64,000 bases of DNA from NCBI GenBank assembly GCA_041576975.1, contig JBFGJY010000003.1, positions 17,743 through 81,742 of the forward strand, written 5' to 3'. Below are positions 28,281 to 42,147 of this stretch, piece by piece. Each line of letters opens with the position of its first letter. Within the stretch, counting starts at the first letter, position 1. The notes below the pieces were generated by a model that was not told where the DNA came from, did not search any database, and was given only the letters and a program-made list of their open reading frames with translations. The position numbers and the translations under genes are program-made. This DNA is from JBFGJY01 sp041576975 (GTDB lineage Bacteria > Pseudomonadota > Gammaproteobacteria > UBA4575).

Positions 28281-30173
28281 TTACGCGCTCTTTGTTGCAA
28301 GGTTGTTTGCTTTCAAATGCACTAATAACAATGAAATTGCCGAAGGTGTTATGCCTGAGATTCTTGCGGCCTGGCCAATCGTTAGCGGCCGTATTTCGAT
28401 TAGTTTTTGTTTTGCTTCATTGGATAATCCCACTACTGACGTATAATTTAAATCTTCGGGTAGTTTCACATTTTCTTGTTGGGCCAAACGTTGTACTTGT
28501 ACATTTTGCCGCTCGATATAGCCAGCGTATTTTGCCTGGATTTCGAGCTGCTCACCAACTTCAGCTGAAATGTCACTAAGATCTTGCGCGGTTAGTTTTT
28601 GAAGGATTGGTAAATCAACTTCGGGTCTGCGCAATAACTCATATAAGTTGGACTCATGTTTGAGTTCTCCGCCTAAAATGTCTTCGCATAGTTTTGCTTC
28701 GACTTTAGTGGGCTGAATGTAAATTTTTTGCAGGCGTTTAGTGTGTTTATTAATGGCATCGCGTTTTTCGACAAAGACCTGCCATTGAGCATTAGGTAGG
28801 CACCCTAATTCATGTGCTGTTTCTGTAAGCCGTAAATCAACATTGTCTTGGCGCAAAATTAAACGAAACTCTGCACGGCTGGTAAACATGCGATATGGCT
28901 CTATGGTGCCTCGTGTAACTAAGTCATCAATCATGACGCCAATATAGGCTTCGTTGCGTCGTGGAATCCAGGCATCTTTTTCTTGCACTTGTCTAGCGGC
29001 ATTTATGCCAGCGACTAGTCCTTGGGCAGCAGCTTCTTCATAGCCGGTCGTGCCATTGATTTGGCCCGCGAAGTACAAGCCTTTAATAGCTTTCGTTTCT
29101 AAACTTGGCTGTAAGTCCCTTGGATCAAAAAAATCATATTCGATTGCATAACCCGGTCGTGTGATGTGCGCGTTTTCAAAACCTTTTATTGAATGAAGAA
29201 ATTTGCACTGGGTCTCGAATGGCAAACTGGTAGAGATGCCATTTGGATAAACTTCATGAGTCTGCAGCCCTTCGGGTTCAATAAAAATTTGATGCTGTGT
29301 ACGATCTGCAAAACGTGTAACTTTATCTTCTATCGATGGGCAATAACGCGGACCTGTACTATCGATATTGCCGTTATACATAGGTGATCGATGTAGATCC
29401 TGTTGAATAATAGAGTGCGTAGTTTCATTTGTATAAGTGATATGACAGTTCACTTGCTTAGGATGAAGGTCTGAACTGCCCATACAGGAAAACACCGGTG
29501 TAGGCGTGTCACCAGGTTGAACCGTGGTTTGCGTGTAATCAATCGTGCGGCCATCTATGCGTGGAGGAGTACCAGTTTTTAAACGTCCCACTCGAAACGG
29601 CATTTCACGTAGCCGTTGCGCTAAGGTTAGAGCAGGCGGATCGCCAGCACGACCAGCCGCATAATTAATGTCGCCGACATGAATTTTCCCGCCTAAAAAA
29701 GTTCCTGTAGTTAGCACTACTGTTTTTGCATAAAGCCTAAGGCCACTTTGTGTAATCGCGCCGTGTACGATGTCGTTTTCAATTATTAAATCATCAACAG
29801 CTTGTTGAAAAATTTGCAGATTTTCTTGGTTTTCTACTCGTGTGCGAATTGCGGATTTATAAAGTATACGGTCGGCTTGCGCGCGAGTTGCACGTACTGC
29901 AGGGCCTTTACGAGAATTAAGAATACGAAATTGAATGCCGCCTTGGTCTGCAGCTATGGCCATAGCACCGCCCATGGCATCAACTTCCTTGACTAGATGA
30001 CTTTTACCGATACCACCAATGGCAGGGTTACAACTCATCTGTCCAATGGTTTCTATGTTATGGGTAATTAACAATGTGCGGCAACCTATGCGCGCAGATA
30101 CCAGTGCAGCTTCGGTGCCCGCATGTCCGCCACCAATAACAATAACATCGTATTGTTGACTGCTTCTACTCAT
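28281..30173 (-). CDS. mnmG: tRNA uridine-34 carboxymethylaminomethyl synthesis enzyme MnmG
   Basis: 630 residues. FAD-binding [18 protein letters not shown] at the start, [20 protein letters not shown], and [10 protein letters not shown] near the FAD site. With MnmE it modifies the wobble uridine of several tRNAs. Flanked by mnmE (56 bases) and rsmG. Confidence 0.98.
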   Translation of the reverse strand: MSRSSQQYDVIVIGGGHAGTEAALVSARIGCRTLLITHNIETIGQMSCNPAIGGIGKSHLVKEVDAMGGAMAIAADQGGIQFRILNSRKGPAVRATRAQADRILYKSAIRTRVENQENLQIFQQAVDDLIIENDIVHGAITQSGLRLYAKTVVLTTGTFLGGKIHVGDINYAAGRAGDPPALTLAQRLREMPFRVGRLKTGTPPRIDGRTIDYTQTTVQPGDTPTPVFSCMGSSDLHPKQVNCHITYTNETTHSIIQQDLHRSPMYNGNIDSTGPRYCPSIEDKVTRFADRTQHQIFIEPEGLQTHEVYPNGISTSLPFETQCKFLHSIKGFENAHITRPGYAIEYDFFDPRDLQPSLETKAIKGLYFAGQINGTTGYEEAAAQGLVAGINAARQVQEKDAWIPRRNEAYIGVMIDDLVTRGTIEPYRMFTSRAEFRLILRQDNVDLRLTETAHELGCLPNAQWQVFVEKRDAINKHTKRLQKIYIQPTKVEAKLCEDILGGELKHESNLYELLRRPEVDLPILQKLTAQDLSDISAEVGEQLEIQAKYAGYIERQNVQVQRLAQQENVKLPEDLNYTSVVGLSNEAKQKLIEIRPLTIGQAARISGITPSAISLLLVHLKANNLATKSA

Positions 30174-30229
30174 TAAATTCTCTACTCGATCAATCGCGAC
30201 ATTGTACTAAACACTGTGCAACAGCTCGA

Positions 30230-31576
30230 CTATTTGCCGATACAAAATTCACTAAATATTCGACCGAGCAGATCATCGGAGGTGAAATCACCGGTAATTT
30301 CTCCTAAGTATTGTTGGGCTAAACGCAAGTCTTCCGCTACAAGCTCTAAATCTTTCGTTTGACTGATACACTGAAAGGCCGCTTGTATATTTTGATAAGC
30401 CTGTTGCATTGCAATTAAATGGCGGCGGCGGGCTAAAAAAGGCGTATCACCTTGCTCACTGCCACACAGTTGGCTTGCAAGCATCTTGACTAAATCTTGA
30501 AGGCCAGAACCTGTTTTAACGGATATATATACATGGTTGGCATTCATGCTTGTTTGGATGTTTATTAAATCAATTTTGTTGTGAACACAAATAATAATTT
30601 TATTTTCATCAAGTCCATCAGGAATATTTTGTTCTCCCTCGGTTAACGAAACGTCAGTCAACCATAAAATTACGTCTGCTTGTGACAAGGCTTGTTGTGC
30701 ACGTTCAATGCCTTTGATTTCGATTACGTCTTTTGTCTCACGCAGACCCGCAGTATCAATTAAACGTACCGGCATACCTTTAATTTCGATGTCTGCAATC
30801 AGTGGATCGCGTGTGGTACCAGGTATTTCAGTTACTATAGCGATATCGCTTTGCGCCAATGCGTTAAGCAAACTTGATTTACCCGCGTTAGGTTTACCCG
30901 CAATAGCGATTGTTGCGCCTGTCTGCAATCGTTCCCCTTGTTGTGCCTGCCGTAATAATTCCATTATTTCTGTTTCGAGATCTACGAGTTTTGTTTGAAT
31001 TTGTTCCGTATGTTGTGCATCGATCTCTTCATCAGGAAAATCAAGATGCGCTTCAACGTTGGAACGAATTAGAATAAGTTTTGTTAAAACGTCTTGAACA
31101 CGTGTTGAAAATGCACCTTGTAACGATCGGGTTGCAGTGCGTACACCTTGTTCAGTCGTGCTATAAATGAGATCAGCAATGGCTTCGGCTTGTGCTAAAT
31201 CAATTTTGTTATTCATAAATGCGCGTAGACTAAACTCCCCTGGTGTAGCCAGACGTGAACCATGCTCACAAAGGGTATTAAGCAATAACTCAGACACGAT
31301 GGGGTTGCCGTGGCAGTGAAACTCGACCACATCTTCGCCCGTAAATGATGCCGGTGTTTGAAAATAAATTGCTATGCCCTGATCAATGAGCTCATCATTA
31401 CTATCATAAAAATTTGTATACGTTGCATGACGTGATTGCAAAAATTTGTGTGTGACTTTATTGGCAATACTTAAGACCTCGTACCCCGATAGACGCACTA
31501 CCGCTAATGCGCCACGGCCCGGTGGTGTAGCCATCGCACAGATAGGTTCGCCTTGTTGTCGGTATATGTTGGGCAA
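30230..31576 (-). CDS. mnmE: tRNA modification GTPase MnmE
   Basis: 448 residues from a TTG start (31576) with AAGGG 8 bases upstream; the first internal ATG would delete the conserved N-terminus. The folate-binding domain (ATPPGRGALAVVRLSG) is followed by the G domain with P-loop GKPNAGKSSLLNAL, DTAGLRE and NKID, and the C-terminal FCIGK with the catalytic cysteine. Partner of MnmG. Confidence 0.97.
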   Translation of the reverse strand: MPNIYRQQGEPICAMATPPGRGALAVVRLSGYEVLSIANKVTHKFLQSRHATYTNFYDSNDELIDQGIAIYFQTPASFTGEDVVEFHCHGNPIVSELLLNTLCEHGSRLATPGEFSLRAFMNNKIDLAQAEAIADLIYSTTEQGVRTATRSLQGAFSTRVQDVLTKLILIRSNVEAHLDFPDEEIDAQHTEQIQTKLVDLETEIMELLRQAQQGERLQTGATIAIAGKPNAGKSSLLNALAQSDIAIVTEIPGTTRDPLIADIEIKGMPVRLIDTAGLRETKDVIEIKGIERAQQALSQADVILWLTDVSLTEGEQNIPDGLDENKIIICVHNKIDLINIQTSMNANHVYISVKTGSGLQDLVKMLASQLCGSEQGDTPFLARRRHLIAMQQAYQNIQAAFQCISQTKDLELVAEDLRLAQQYLGEITGDFTSDDLLGRIFSEFCIGK

Positions 31577-31609
31577 TATATGCGCCCTTAAGTTAATTGA
31601 GCGTGGTCC

Positions 31610-33295
31610 TTAGTAGGCAGCTTTTTCGATACGTTTTGTGATGACGTATTGTTGAGCGATCGACAAAATATTATTCATCAACCAATACAACACTAAACCT
31701 GCTGGGAAAAATGCCATAAAGGCAGTCATCATTATGGGCATCATGGCAAACACTTTGGCTTGCATAGGATCCGGTGGAGTTGGGTTTAGCTTAAATTGTA
31801 TGTACATGCTGATGCCCATTAATAATGGAAGCACAAAAATTGGGTCTCGAATAGATAAATCATTAATCCACAACATGAACGGTGCCTGTCGTAACTCGAC
31901 ACTTTCTACCAATACCCAATATAGCGCTAAAAATACAGGCATTTGTACTAGGATCGGTAGACACCCGCCCAGCGGGTTTATCTTTTCTTTGCGGTACATT
32001 TCCATGACTGCTTGATTTAATTTTTGTTTATCGTCTGCATAGCGTTCGCGTAGTGCTTGAAATCTGGGTTGTATCTTGCGCATGCGCGCCATCGACTTAT
32101 AACTAGCTTCAGATAATTTATAGAACAAAAGCTTAACCACTACTGTGACAAGAATAATCGCAATGCCCCAGTTACCCGTGAGTTTATGAAACCACTCAAG
32201 CAACCAGAACAACGGTTTCGACAACACCGAAAACATACCGTAGTCAACGCTAAGATCTAGTCCTTTTGCTACTTGTTCCATTTTATGTTGAAGCTTGGGA
32301 CCAGCATACAAGCGTCTACTAAACTCTGCACTGCTGTTGGGAGGTATGGTCGTCGCTGGTGATAACATCCCGATTAAAAATTGTTCTTCACCTGCTATCT
32401 TAACTTTCTTACTGTAAAAACGATTTTCTTCCTCAGCATCCGGCACCCAAGCTGATACAAAATAATGTTGTAGCATAGCAACCCAACCATCTTTTACATT
32501 CATGTTGATTGGTTTTTCTTCGACATCATTAAAGGAATGTTTGTGATAGGCGCCATCGTAATAAGCTGTACCGGTATATGTTGGCAAGCGTAACCAACTA
32601 CGATTTTCTGGAATTGGGCTGTGTCTTAATTGTTGATATTGTCGACCAACCCATGTTGATGTGCCTTGGTTAATTACGCGGTGTGTTACATCAAATACAA
32701 ATGAATTGCGATGAAAAGTAAAAATTTTTTCTACACGAATATTTTTATCGCCAGCCCAAGTAAGTTTTACCTCCAGACTATTTTCTCCATCTCTTAGTTC
32801 ATAATCAGTATCCTCTGCTGAATAGATATCATGATGTGTAGGCGCTAAAGAACTAGCAACTTGTTTATCATTGATTTTGTCATGCCGCAGTCCAGACTGT
32901 GCAATGTAGGTACGGCTGTCGCTGTGTAGCAAACGAAATGGTTGGTCTCGTTTTTCTAAAGAAACAGGATACGTCGGTAAATCAAGTTGACGAATATCGC
33001 CACCACGCGTATCGATAATGACATCCAAAACATCTGTTCTAACATGAACTTGTTGGCTTTCAGCTAATGCTTTTTTTGGCTGTGTTATTTCAGCTTCAGT
33101 TTGACTGATAGTTACAGACTCCGTAATGTCCGGAAGATCCTCAGATTTTGTAATCGTGTCATTGTTTACGCTTTCGGTTTGTTCATAAGTCTGTTCTGCT
33201 ATTGGCGGCGGCGCATGTTCTTTTTGCCAAGTCAACCAAATCATATACAACACGAAGGCAAGTGCTATATATAAAAAGAATCTTTGGTTATCCAT
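31610..33295 (-). CDS. yidC: membrane protein insertase YidC
   Basis: 561 residues: N-terminal membrane helix ([18 protein letters not shown]), large periplasmic beta domain, and five C-terminal helices with the insertase core ([40 protein letters not shown]). Inserts inner-membrane proteins, including Fo subunits. Overlaps the yidD end by 8 bases. Confidence 0.98.
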   Translation of the reverse strand: MDNQRFFLYIALAFVLYMIWLTWQKEHAPPPIAEQTYEQTESVNNDTITKSEDLPDITESVTISQTEAEITQPKKALAESQQVHVRTDVLDVIIDTRGGDIRQLDLPTYPVSLEKRDQPFRLLHSDSRTYIAQSGLRHDKINDKQVASSLAPTHHDIYSAEDTDYELRDGENSLEVKLTWAGDKNIRVEKIFTFHRNSFVFDVTHRVINQGTSTWVGRQYQQLRHSPIPENRSWLRLPTYTGTAYYDGAYHKHSFNDVEEKPINMNVKDGWVAMLQHYFVSAWVPDAEEENRFYSKKVKIAGEEQFLIGMLSPATTIPPNSSAEFSRRLYAGPKLQHKMEQVAKGLDLSVDYGMFSVLSKPLFWLLEWFHKLTGNWGIAIILVTVVVKLLFYKLSEASYKSMARMRKIQPRFQALRERYADDKQKLNQAVMEMYRKEKINPLGGCLPILVQMPVFLALYWVLVESVELRQAPFMLWINDLSIRDPIFVLPLLMGISMYIQFKLNPTPPDPMQAKVFAMMPIMMTAFMAFFPAGLVLYWLMNNILSIAQQYVITKRIEKAAY

Positions 33296-33527
33296 GGCGT
33301 TTCCCGTCCGGTACCGGATCTACTCCACCTTCATGCCATGGATGACAACGAGCGAGGCGTTTGATTGCCAACCAACCACCATAGAATATTCCATGCTGTT
33401 GTATAGCTTCGATAGCATAAGCAGAACAAGTAGGATGAAAACGGCAGTGATTACCCAACCATGGGCTTACGATGAATTGATAAGTCTTAATTACACCAAT
33501 AACAAACCTTATGTGAATCGAATTCAT
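33288..33527 (-). CDS. yidD: membrane protein insertion efficiency factor
   Basis: 79 residues from ATG 33527; a TTG at 33548 would give 86. Signature [20 protein letters not shown] followed by YAIEAI and [16 protein letters not shown]. Between rnpA and yidC, as is typical. Confidence 0.94.
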   Translation of the reverse strand: MNSIHIRFVIGVIKTYQFIVSPWLGNHCRFHPTCSAYAIEAIQQHGIFYGGWLAIKRLARCHPWHEGGVDPVPDGKRHG

Positions 33528-33541
33528 GATATAGCGTATAA

Positions 33542-33922
33542 CTACCAAAGATTTTTTAGTTGTTGACTAATTTTATCGCGCTGCACATTTTTAATAGGTC
33601 GTTTTAAAATCACTACAAAATCGTTTGCAGGTAACTGTGCTTTGTTTAAACGAAAACTTTCTCTAATAATCCTTCTTATTAAATTCCGATCAACCGAACG
33701 CTTCACATTACGCTTTGCAACTACTATACCTAAACGCGGGTGACCAATCGTATTTTCTCTAGACAATATAGTAAAAACTTCGTTGCTGGATTTCGTGGCC
33801 TGATCAAAGACTCGTTGAAATTGGCGTGCTGTGTGCAGCCTTTCACGATAAGTAAACGAATTGTCGCTTACAGACAAAAATTTATGGGCATAAGCGCGCA
33901 CGGCCTCGTGCACGTCGAGCAT
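33542..33922 (-). CDS. rnpA: ribonuclease P protein component
   Basis: Up to 126 residues. Conserved RNA-binding motif [20 protein letters not shown] and the start of the fold [15 protein letters not shown]. From the only upstream ATG (33922) the gene overlaps rpmH by 41 bases and has a 20-residue extension; a TTG at 33877, just after the rpmH stop, would give the common length but has no ribosome site. The start is unresolved. Confidence 0.93.
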   Translation of the reverse strand: MLDVHEAVRAYAHKFLSVSDNSFTYRERLHTARQFQRVFDQATKSSNEVFTILSRENTIGHPRLGIVVAKRNVKRSVDRNLIRRIIRESFRLNKAQLPANDFVVILKRPIKNVQRDKISQQLKNLW

Positions 33923-34016
33923 TGATTATTGCGCGACCACTTTTTGTTTTCATCCTAGCTCTAAATCCATGGGTGCGTGCGCGCTTTAGGTTACTAGGTT
34001 GATACGTGCGTTTCAC
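33882..34016 (-). CDS. rpmH: 50S ribosomal protein L34
   Basis: 44 codons from a GTG at 34016: begins [20 protein letters not shown] and continues [18 protein letters not shown], the near-invariant L34 sequence, ending RLCP. Located at the head of the rpmH-rnpA-yidD-yidC-mnmE cluster, divergent from dnaA. The 3' end overlaps the 5' part of rnpA in another frame. Confidence 0.96.
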   Translation of the reverse strand: MKRTYQPSNLKRARTHGFRARMKTKSGRAIINARRARGRARLCP

Positions 34017-34143
34017 AATTTATTCCAATTTTTAATTGCTTAGAGAAAAGATCTAATAAGGTGCGCAAAAATAATCGCGCTACTTACATTTGTCAACGAC
34101 TATTGTCGAATAATAAACAGTAGATAACAATCCCATTACTGGA

Positions 34144-34174
34144 TAGACTGGCTAGCCCCACATCCATATATAAT
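34144..34174 (+). promoter_or_regulatory. candidate dnaA promoter
   Basis: A perfect TATAAT at 34169-34174 lies 27 bases before the dnaA ATG. The best -35 candidate, TAGACT (34144-34149), is poor and 19 bases away. Confidence 0.4.
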
Positions 34175-34201
34175 CATTAGAAGCATACTGGAGTTTGACG
34201 C

Positions 34202-35542
34202 ATGACTAGTGCCCTTTGGAATTCATGTGTACACCAACTTGAATTCGAATTAACTGAACAACAACTCAATACTTGGATCCGTCCACTACACGCAATTGAA
34301 CGTGACGGCGAATTAACCTTGCTGGCACCAAATCGCTTTGTACTTGATTGGGTACAAAATCATTTTTTAAATCGTATTGACCAGCTAATTTATGCTGATC
34401 ATAAATCTAAAAGTAATCATGTTGTATTGGAGATTGGCAGTAATGAACAAACTCTTGTGCGAGCTCAGGCATTAGATACTGTAAATTCAATAGGAGTTGC
34501 GGCAGCAAAACTCCAACAATTTACCCATAACCTTAATCCGAATTTCATTTTTGATAATTTTGTAGAAGGAAAATCCAATCAGCTACCTAAAGCCGCTGCC
34601 TTGCAAGTAGCAGATCACCCCGGCGAGGCCTACAACCCTTTGCTCATCTATGGTGGCGTAGGATTAGGTAAAACGCACCTATTGCATGCGATTGGCAATC
34701 AAATGCTGGCTAATGATCCCGGTGCAAAGATTGTATATTTGCATTCTGAACGTTTTGTTGCAGATATGGTTAAGGCCTTACAACATAATGCGATTAGTGA
34801 ATTTAAGCGTTACTATCGCACTGTAGATGCTCTATTGATTGATGATATTCAGTTTTTTGCCGGTAAAGAACGTTCTCAAGAAGAGTTTTTCCACACCTTT
34901 AACACCTTACTTGAAGGGCAAAGACAGGTCATTCTGACCTGCGACCGTTATCCTAAAGAAGTTGAAGGCTTAGAAGAAAGATTAAAATCTCGTTTTGGTT
35001 GGGGACTAACACAAGCCATAGAGCCACCTGAGTTAGAAACACGCGTTGCGATCTTGCAACGTAAGGCCGAATTATTAAATGTTGAGCTACCAAGTGAAGT
35101 AGCTTTTTTTATTGGTAAACGCATTCGTTCAAATATTCGTGAGCTAGAAGGGGCGTTACGTAGAGTGATTGCCAATGCGCAATTTACCGGTTCAATTATC
35201 ACCCTTGACTTTGCCAAGGAAGCCCTACATGACCTGCTGGCCTTACAAGATAAACTAGTTACGATCGATAATATTCAAAAGACTGTAGCTGAGTATTATA
35301 AAATTCGGGTTTCTGACTTATTATCAGCAAGACGCAGTCGCTCTATTACGCGACCACGGCAAATGGCCATGTCATTAGCAAAAGAATTGACTAATCATAG
35401 CCTGCCTGAAATTGGTGATGCCTTTGGCGGGCGCGATCATACAACCGTCTTACATGCCTGCAGAAAAATTATTAGTTTACGTGAGAGTGATACGCGCATT
35501 AACGACGACTATGTAAATCTGCTGCGTAGCTTAAGTAGTTAA
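34202..35542 (+). CDS. dnaA: chromosomal replication initiator DnaA
   Basis: 446 residues, with CTGGAG upstream of the ATG. Domain I (about 1-85), linker, then AAA+ domain with Walker [17 protein letters not shown] and Walker [10 protein letters not shown], and domain IV with the box-binding [12 protein letters not shown]. Opens oriC. First of the rightward dnaA-dnaN-recF-gyrB set. Confidence 0.98.
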   Translation: MTSALWNSCVHQLEFELTEQQLNTWIRPLHAIERDGELTLLAPNRFVLDWVQNHFLNRIDQLIYADHKSKSNHVVLEIGSNEQTLVRAQALDTVNSIGVAAAKLQQFTHNLNPNFIFDNFVEGKSNQLPKAAALQVADHPGEAYNPLLIYGGVGLGKTHLLHAIGNQMLANDPGAKIVYLHSERFVADMVKALQHNAISEFKRYYRTVDALLIDDIQFFAGKERSQEEFFHTFNTLLEGQRQVILTCDRYPKEVEGLEERLKSRFGWGLTQAIEPPELETRVAILQRKAELLNVELPSEVAFFIGKRIRSNIRELEGALRRVIANAQFTGSIITLDFAKEALHDLLALQDKLVTIDNIQKTVAEYYKIRVSDLLSARRSRSITRPRQMAMSLAKELTNHSLPEIGDAFGGRDHTTVLHACRKIISLRESDTRINDDYVNLLRSLSS

Positions 35543-35547
35543 TAGAC

Positions 35548-35556
35548 TGTGAATAA
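35548..35556 (-). promoter_or_regulatory. DnaA box
   Basis: TTATTCACA on the minus strand, matching TTATNCACA, 5 bases after the dnaA stop. Confidence 0.5.
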
Positions 35557-35568
35557 AAGGTGATATAG

Positions 35569-35613
35569 TTTGTACTATTATTTCGACTTTTGATTTCTCC
35601 CTGATAGTACAAA
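35569..35613. repeat. perfect 10-bp inverted repeat after dnaA
   Basis: TTTGTACTAT (35569-35578) and ATAGTACAAA (35604-35613), with a 25-base centre. No T run follows, so it is not a normal terminator. Confidence 0.6.
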
Positions 35614-35689
35614 GTGATACACCCTAATTAGACCTGTTTTAATTTAGTTTCTCTGCATTAAGGTATTGATTAACAAGATATTATTTAAG

Positions 35690-35698
35690 TTATCCACA
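35690..35698 (+). promoter_or_regulatory. DnaA box
   Basis: Perfect TTATCCACA, 41 bases before dnaN. Confidence 0.6.
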
Positions 35699-35739
35699 GA
35701 AAGAAGCTTGCTTAATAACAATAACTAAATATAACTAAT

Positions 35740-36840
35740 ATGCAGTTATCAATAACCCGCGAAGATTTACTTAAGCCATTACAACAAATCATTGGTGCAG
35801 TTGAGCGTCGACAAACAATGCCGGCATTAAGTAATTTATTATTACGAGGGACCGATCAAGGACTTTCGATTACAGCAACTGACTTGGAAGTTGAACTTGT
35901 GGCTATGCTTGATACTGCACTCGATGATAGCGGAGATACAACCATTCCAGCTCGAAAGTTGCTTGATATCTGCCGCTCATTGCCAGACCAAGCACAACTT
36001 GAATTAAGCTCCGGTAATGAAAAGATAAAAGTAAGTTCAGGACGTAGCCGTTTCACACTTGCAACTTTACCTGCTGAAGATTTTCCAATCATCGATGATT
36101 TAGAGTTAGATACAAATATAGTGATCTCTGAGGATGATTTTCGCAGCCTAATTGAAAAGACAGCATTCGCGATGGCTCAACAAGACGTGCGTTATTACTT
36201 AAATGGCTTGCTATTTGAAGTTGATGCAGAGCAAATAAAAACGGTAGCGACAGATGGGCACCGCCTGGCTCTATCCCAGATTAAACATAAATCAGACATA
36301 GATGGCATAAGGCAAATTATAGTTCCACGTAAGGGGGTACAAGAGCTGCAGCGCTTGTTAACACACGAAGAAACACAAGTAACTGTCTCACTAGGTAAAA
36401 ACCATATACGCGTCAATCTACCCAACATTCAATTTACCTCTAAGCTCATCGATGGTCGTTTTCCAGAATACCAGCGAGTTTTACCTGCAGAAGAGGGCAA
36501 TCACGCAATAATGGATAAGACTTTGTTAAAACAAGCGCTCACGCGCGCCTCGATCTTGTCCAATGAGAAATATAAAGGCATTCGACTGATCTTAGATGAC
36601 AATAAGCTGGTAATACAGGCGCACAATCCAGAGCATGAAGAAGCTGAAGACGAGATTGAAATCAACTACCAAGGCGAAAAACTCGAGGTTGGGTTTAATG
36701 TGGTTTACTTGTTGGATGTATTGAATGCATTGGAATCAGATGAGGTAGAAGTCATCATTAAAGATGCCAATAGTAGTGCCTTAATCGTCTCACCGGGAAA
36801 ACAAGAGAGTCGCTATGTGGTTATGCCGATGCGCCTGTAA
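35740..36840 (+). CDS. dnaN: DNA polymerase III sliding clamp (beta)
   Basis: 366 residues, E. coli length. Three clamp repeats; start MQLSITREDLLKPLQQIIG and C-terminus YVVMPMRL are diagnostic, the end being part of the binding groove for clamp ligands. Between dnaA and recF. Confidence 0.98.
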   Translation: MQLSITREDLLKPLQQIIGAVERRQTMPALSNLLLRGTDQGLSITATDLEVELVAMLDTALDDSGDTTIPARKLLDICRSLPDQAQLELSSGNEKIKVSSGRSRFTLATLPAEDFPIIDDLELDTNIVISEDDFRSLIEKTAFAMAQQDVRYYLNGLLFEVDAEQIKTVATDGHRLALSQIKHKSDIDGIRQIIVPRKGVQELQRLLTHEETQVTVSLGKNHIRVNLPNIQFTSKLIDGRFPEYQRVLPAEEGNHAIMDKTLLKQALTRASILSNEKYKGIRLILDDNKLVIQAHNPEHEEAEDEIEINYQGEKLEVGFNVVYLLDVLNALESDEVEVIIKDANSSALIVSPGKQESRYVVMPMRL

Positions 36841-36864
36841 CAGCTAATTGAATCATTTTCTCTG

Positions 36865-40397
<3,533 letters not shown>

Positions 40398-40519
40398 CTT
40401 TAACGACTAGTCTTAATAACCACCACTTTAGTCACTATATGACTAGTAAAATCATTCACTTACAGACAAACTAGGTAAGCATAGAAAATTCATTTGCCAC
40501 TGTTTTGTAGGAGCCATTC

Positions 40520-41092
40520 ATGGAAATTGGGACCATTATTTTTCTTGCCATTGTCGTAATTCTGGCCGGTTACTTTATTGTTATTTTTAACAACCTTGTT
40601 TCATTGAAACATGCTGTAAGCAAAGCGTGGTCAAATATCGAGGTGTTGCTCAAACAAAGACACGATGAGTTACCCAAGCTAGTTGAAGTTTGCAAACAAT
40701 ACATGGGCTACGAGCAAGAAACGTTGCAAAAAGTTATGGAAGCAAGATCCAGAGTTTCTAATGCACAACAATCAGGCGACATGGGTGCGCTGGGTGCTGC
40801 TGAAGGCATGCTGCGCATGGGCCTAGGTAATTTATTCGCTGTTGCAGAAGATTATCCTGAGCTTAAAGCGAATGAAACCTTTCAACATCTTCAACAAAGA
40901 ATATCAGGTTTAGAAAATACGATTGCAGATAGACGTGAGTTTTATAATGAAAGTGTTAATCGTAACAATGTTCGCATTGAACAATTTCCGGATTTAATCG
41001 TTGCAAGATTGCTTGCGTTTAAACCGTTTGAATTACTGCAGTTTGATCAGTCTGAAGTTAAAGACGTGGATGTGAAAGCGTTATTCACATAA
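40520..41092 (+). CDS. LemA family protein
   Basis: 190 residues, with TAGGAG before the ATG. One N-terminal membrane helix (GTIIFLAIVVILAGYFIVIF), then a helical domain with the LemA patterns KAWSNIEVLLKQRHDELPKL and FYNESVNRNNVRIEQFPD. Cellular role poorly known. Paired with the GIDE-domain gene downstream, a common arrangement. Confidence 0.9.
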   Translation: MEIGTIIFLAIVVILAGYFIVIFNNLVSLKHAVSKAWSNIEVLLKQRHDELPKLVEVCKQYMGYEQETLQKVMEARSRVSNAQQSGDMGALGAAEGMLRMGLGNLFAVAEDYPELKANETFQHLQQRISGLENTIADRREFYNESVNRNNVRIEQFPDLIVARLLAFKPFELLQFDQSEVKDVDVKALFT

Positions 41093-41169
41093 CGAATAAA
41101 CTTGCCGCATAAATAGCTTATGCGCGTTGCATCTATAAAAGAATAAGGTTTACCTAGTTCAGCTCTTCG

Positions 41170-42096
41170 ATGCAGGGATTTGAACACTTTAGTAATGGCG
41201 ATTGGTTGTTGTTAATCGCGTTATGCATTGGTGTTGTCATTACTCTGCTTGGTTCGATTCGAATGTTACATCGTGCACGTCTTATCGAAGACATGCCCAC
41301 CTCTAAAGTTCGTTCTGCTCCACAAGGCTATGTAGAATTATATGGAACTGCAAAGTGGCTCGATGGCCCGCAAATCTTTGCGCCTTTAACCGGGCTGCCC
41401 TGTGCATGGTACTCCTACTCTATTGAAGAACGTAGTCACCACGACAAACGGAGATGGCGGCGTATTGATCATGGTGTAAGTGATCATTTATTTTTACTAG
41501 AAGATGACACCGGCGCATGCGTAATCGACCCTGAAGATGCTGAAGTTACACCTAGCATTAGGGAAACTTGGTATGGGTCTAAATCAGCAAGCCCGGTAGA
41601 TGCTTCCAAAGTTCATTCATCAATAAGTATCTTGAGCAAAACTCTAGCTCGAACGGGAGCGCCATATCGTTATTCAGAACAACGACTAAATGTTAACGAG
41701 CCACTTTATGCAATAGGGGAATTTAACTCTGTGGGCACGGATTATCGAAAAGAGGTCGATCACTTAGTACGAGATTTTTTATATAAACTTAAACGTGATA
41801 AGAAAAAATTGGCGCAATATGACACAAACCAGGATGGAAATGTTGATCAGGAAGAGTGGGAACAAGCAAGAAATGACGCTCAAAAATCCGCGTTAAAAGA
41901 GCAATTAAACAACCCTTTACCTAAATCAACGCATTTATTAAAAAAACCCAAAACAAGAAAACACCAGCCTTTTTTACTGTCTGCTAAAGCAGAAGCTCTT
42001 TTATCTCGCAACAATCGTATTTTTTCATTTAGTTTAGCAATTTTATTTTTTGTTTTAGTGCTTGGCATTTTTTTCAAATTGTTCGTCTGGATGTAA
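41170..42096 (+). CDS. GIDE-domain membrane protein with an EF-hand loop
   Basis: 308 residues with membrane helices near 13-30 and 284-306. The central part (about 48-215) fits the GIDE domain: YVELYGTAKW, LTGLPCAWYSYSIEE, TGACVIDPEDAEVTP. Unusually, residues 218-229 read DTNQDGNVDQEE, a complete EF-hand calcium loop (D1, N3, D5, N7, D9, E12) with GNV at the centre, between the GIDE domain and the C-terminal helix. No RING finger is present. Probably works with the adjacent LemA protein. Confidence 0.75.
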   Translation: MQGFEHFSNGDWLLLIALCIGVVITLLGSIRMLHRARLIEDMPTSKVRSAPQGYVELYGTAKWLDGPQIFAPLTGLPCAWYSYSIEERSHHDKRRWRRIDHGVSDHLFLLEDDTGACVIDPEDAEVTPSIRETWYGSKSASPVDASKVHSSISILSKTLARTGAPYRYSEQRLNVNEPLYAIGEFNSVGTDYRKEVDHLVRDFLYKLKRDKKKLAQYDTNQDGNVDQEEWEQARNDAQKSALKEQLNNPLPKSTHLLKKPKTRKHQPFLLSAKAEALLSRNNRIFSFSLAILFFVLVLGIFFKLFVWM

Positions 42097-42147
42097 GCCT
42101 ATAAAAAATAATTTCACGGTATTCTAGTTAAGGCATAATGCTTCGGT

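Larger units (their letters stand above)
35543..35739. other. dnaA-dnaN spacer: candidate origin or dnaA-box regulatory region
   Basis: AT-rich. It holds two DnaA boxes in opposite orientation, TTATTCACA on the minus strand (35548-35556) and TTATCCACA on the plus strand (35690-35698), and a perfect 10-bp inverted repeat. Only two boxes were found, fewer than a full oriC usually has. Confidence 0.4.

Noticed and set aside
34017..34201. Origin in the rpmH-dnaA spacer
   Set aside because: No match to TTATNCACA was found there, so there is no direct support.
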